NCBI RefSeq assembly: GCF_002102265.1
Contig: NZ_LQPG01000020.1
Location: 56,706-120,705 of the forward strand
Direction: 5' to 3'
Length of the DNA: 64,000 nt
DNA from: Mycolicibacter longobardus
GTDB taxonomy: Bacteria > Actinomycetota > Actinomycetes > Mycobacteriales > Mycobacteriaceae
The position numbers and the translations under genes are program-made. Below are positions 62,648 to 64,000 of the stretch, one piece after another. The notes below the pieces were generated by a model, which was not told the origin of the DNA, did no database searches, and worked only from the letters and a program-made list of their open reading frames with translations. Numbering within the stretch: position 1 is the first letter of the stretch; every line of letters begins with the position of its first letter.

Positions 62648-63415
62648 ATGACAGCGACATCAGCGGCATCAGCGGTCGAAACCGAGACACCGCCAACCGT
62701 CACCGCGAAGCTTCCCCCGTCGCGCGGTCTGCGGATCGTGTGGATCGTGGCCTTCGGCTCGCTGGCCGTGAGCTTCCCGCTCTACAGCTACTTGGCGTTC
62801 CACAGCGGGTTCGATCGTGGCCGCATCGCCAACGCGATGGTGGTGCAGGTGACGGTCGCGTACTTCCTGGGCATCTTCGCGGCGTTCCTGCCGATCCCGT
62901 CACTGCGGCAGTGGACGTGGTTCCAGCGCCTACAGGGAGTGGTGTTGGCGTTCGCGTTCGTTTCCTACACCACGCATCTCACCTGGGAGCTGGGCTGGCT
63001 CATCCTGCATAAGGCCATTCCTGCCGCCCGCGACGCCGCCTGGGCATACCCGTGGTGGAACTACATCGACGGTGGGGACGTGCGCTACCTGGAGGCCGCG
63101 CCGAACTTCATGATGATCGAGGTGCTGTCGGTGATCAACGGTTGCATCGGCATGACCGGCTTGATCCTGCTGTTCCGGTCGAAGTTCCGCGACTACCGGG
63201 GCACGCTGCTGGTCATGTCGACGGCGGTCACCCACACCGTGCTGACCTGGTACTACTACGGCACCGAGATCCTCGGCGGGTTCCCCTCGGTGAACACCTC
63301 CAGCTTTATGGACCTCGGCGTCAAGTTCATTCTTCTCAACGGCCCATGGTTGATCGCGCCCTGGCTGGTGCTGGCGTGGGGGTATCAGATGCTCAAACGT
63401 CAACTTCGAGCTTGA
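62648..63415 (+). CDS. Emopamil-binding-protein-like (EXPERA) membrane protein
   Basis: A 255-residue multipass protein resembling the EBP/EXPERA family of sterol isomerases and related proteins: about six hydrophobic segments, FVSYTTHLTWELGWLILHKA, NFMMIEVLSVINGCIGMTGL, HTVLTWYYYGTEILGGFP and FILLNGPWLIAPWLVLAWG place conserved His, Glu, Thr and Trp in the membrane. It may act on sterols or steroids. AGAGG precedes the ATG. An IS481-family terminus begins right after the stop codon. Confidence 0.8.
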   Translation: MTATSAASAVETETPPTVTAKLPPSRGLRIVWIVAFGSLAVSFPLYSYLAFHSGFDRGRIANAMVVQVTVAYFLGIFAAFLPIPSLRQWTWFQRLQGVVLAFAFVSYTTHLTWELGWLILHKAIPAARDAAWAYPWWNYIDGGDVRYLEAAPNFMMIEVLSVINGCIGMTGLILLFRSKFRDYRGTLLVMSTAVTHTVLTWYYYGTEILGGFPSVNTSSFMDLGVKFILLNGPWLIAPWLVLAWGYQMLKRQLRA

Positions 63416-64000
63416 TGTCAAGGATTAACCGGAGTAGCTGTCAACCATCAACCGAAGCCGAAACGTCAAGCATCACCTGACGTCGTACAGGCACATGGTG
63501 CCCCTGTTCGACCTCGGTTGATCCTTGACGGATCGTCTTCGGTTGATCCTTGACACCCTAGGTTAGTGATGGGGCCTGTTCGCGGGTGCGGAAGGCCCGT
63601 TTGTTTCTTACCTCGCCGTGGCTGGTTCGCGCGGCGGTCTTGACCAGATCGTCGCCGATGAAAAATCGCAGCAGGTCGCCGTCGACGTGGACATCGCAGC
63701 GGGCGCCGGCGTGGTGGGCTCCGACGCTGACTTGCTGCCAGGCCACGCTGACGACCCCGTTGGTGGTGACCCGACGTGACACCCAGTCATCACCGCTGCG
63801 ATCGACGACCATCGGCGCGCTGGGCCGCGCCGGTGCCCCCGCCGGGCCCGGGGTGAACCGCTCAACCGGGGTGATCATGTCGATTCCTTGGTGCGGGCGG
63901 GCGGTGTTGTAATAGTCAACCCACTCGTCCAACGCCTGCTGTGCAGCCTTTAAGTTAGTGAAAGGCATTCGTGTACTGAGGAATTCAGCACGCAAACTGC
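63416..64000 (-). mobile_element. IS481-family insertion sequence, one end (partial)
   Basis: The left terminus TGTCAAGGATTAACCG begins at 63416, directly after the EBP-like stop codon. A second forward copy (TGTCAACCATCAACCGAAG, 63439-63457) and two inverted copies TCGGTTGATCCTTGAC (63514-63529 and 63539-63554) follow before the transposase gene. The element runs off the right edge of the window, so the other terminus and target duplication are not seen. Confidence 0.8.
63558..64000 (-). CDS. IS481-family transposase, C-terminal part (5' partial)
   Basis: The reading frame is open at the right edge. SLRAEFLSTRMPFTNLKAAQ and LDEWVDYYNTARPHQGIDM are the end of the DDE integrase core and the typical IS481 C-terminal region (YN..RPH). 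After a linker the last about 75 residues (VSRRVTTNGVVSVAWQQVSV...) form the C-terminal beta domain of IS481 transposases. No frameshift is seen in the visible part. Confidence 0.9.
   Translation of the reverse strand, partial: SLRAEFLSTRMPFTNLKAAQQALDEWVDYYNTARPHQGIDMITPVERFTPGPAGAPARPSAPMVVDRSGDDWVSRRVTTNGVVSVAWQQVSVGAHHAGARCDVHVDGDLLRFFIGDDLVKTAARTSHGEVRNKRAFRTREQAPSLT

Overview
The window is high-GC actinobacterial DNA from a mycobacterium. Gene order follows the Mycobacterium tuberculosis chromosome from about Rv0860 (fadB) to Rv0910, and many products are recognisable orthologues: XPB helicase, moaC2-mog-moaE2, rpfA, moaD2/moaA2, cspB, fadE10, sepH, serC, fprB, citA, gltA2, arfABC, prrAB, accD3, echA6 and ctpE. 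The M. tuberculosis genes PE_PGRS15, PPE13, Rv0880, Rv0887c-Rv0888, Rv0907 and Rv0909 are not seen at their expected places. The species is probably an environmental or opportunistic mycobacterium outside the tuberculosis complex; this is inference from synteny recalled from memory.

Layout. 1-12.1 kb: end of fadB, a small membrane protein, a methyltransferase/PNPOx pair, the XPB helicase, a MazF-type toxin-antitoxin pair, the large helicase-associated protein, the molybdenum cofactor genes on both strands, and rpfA behind a c-di-AMP (ydaO) riboswitch. 12.1-25 kb: cold-shock protein, fadE10, a GntR regulator with a membrane fatty-acid hydroxylase, a GST-like reductase, envelope proteins, a SpoU methyltransferase, sepH and serC. 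25-33 kb: diiron oxygenase and fprB, two citrate synthases, pdxH, an MFS exporter and an FKBP. 33-41 kb: the arf locus with an extra BON-domain paralogue, a Baeyer-Villiger-type monooxygenase, and a cluster of two metal-dependent hydrolases, an SDR and a TetR regulator. 41-54 kb: prrAB, a heterodimeric ABC exporter, a DMT permease, accD3/echA6, a metallo-beta-lactamase-fold protein and ctpE. 54-64 kb: a more accessory stretch with an ABC-F protein behind a possible attenuator, an LLM oxidoreductase, a gamma-glutamylcyclotransferase/poly-gamma-glutamate hydrolase fusion, a DUF1254-like lipoprotein, a large secreted protein, a TetR/EBP-like pair, and the edge of an IS481-family element.

The most striking feature is a family of short interspersed repeats: eleven full copies at eight loci. 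Each has a core of about 47 bp with imperfect inverted ends (GGCGGTTCAGC...GCTGGGACCGCC). In tandem arrays the period is exactly 57 bp, or 19 codons. Four loci lie inside protein-coding genes (toxin, helicase-associated protein, metallo-hydrolase, GGCT/PGA-hydrolase), always in the same orientation and frame, adding the peptide GGSARLDEGEAKLGPPHEP or a variant. One copy overlaps the essential C-terminal Gly-Gly and the stop codon of moaD2. Two copies sit directly upstream of the -10 boxes of apparently leaderless promoters. I do not recognise this family as a named element; it behaves like a MIRU or MITE that coding sequences tolerate.
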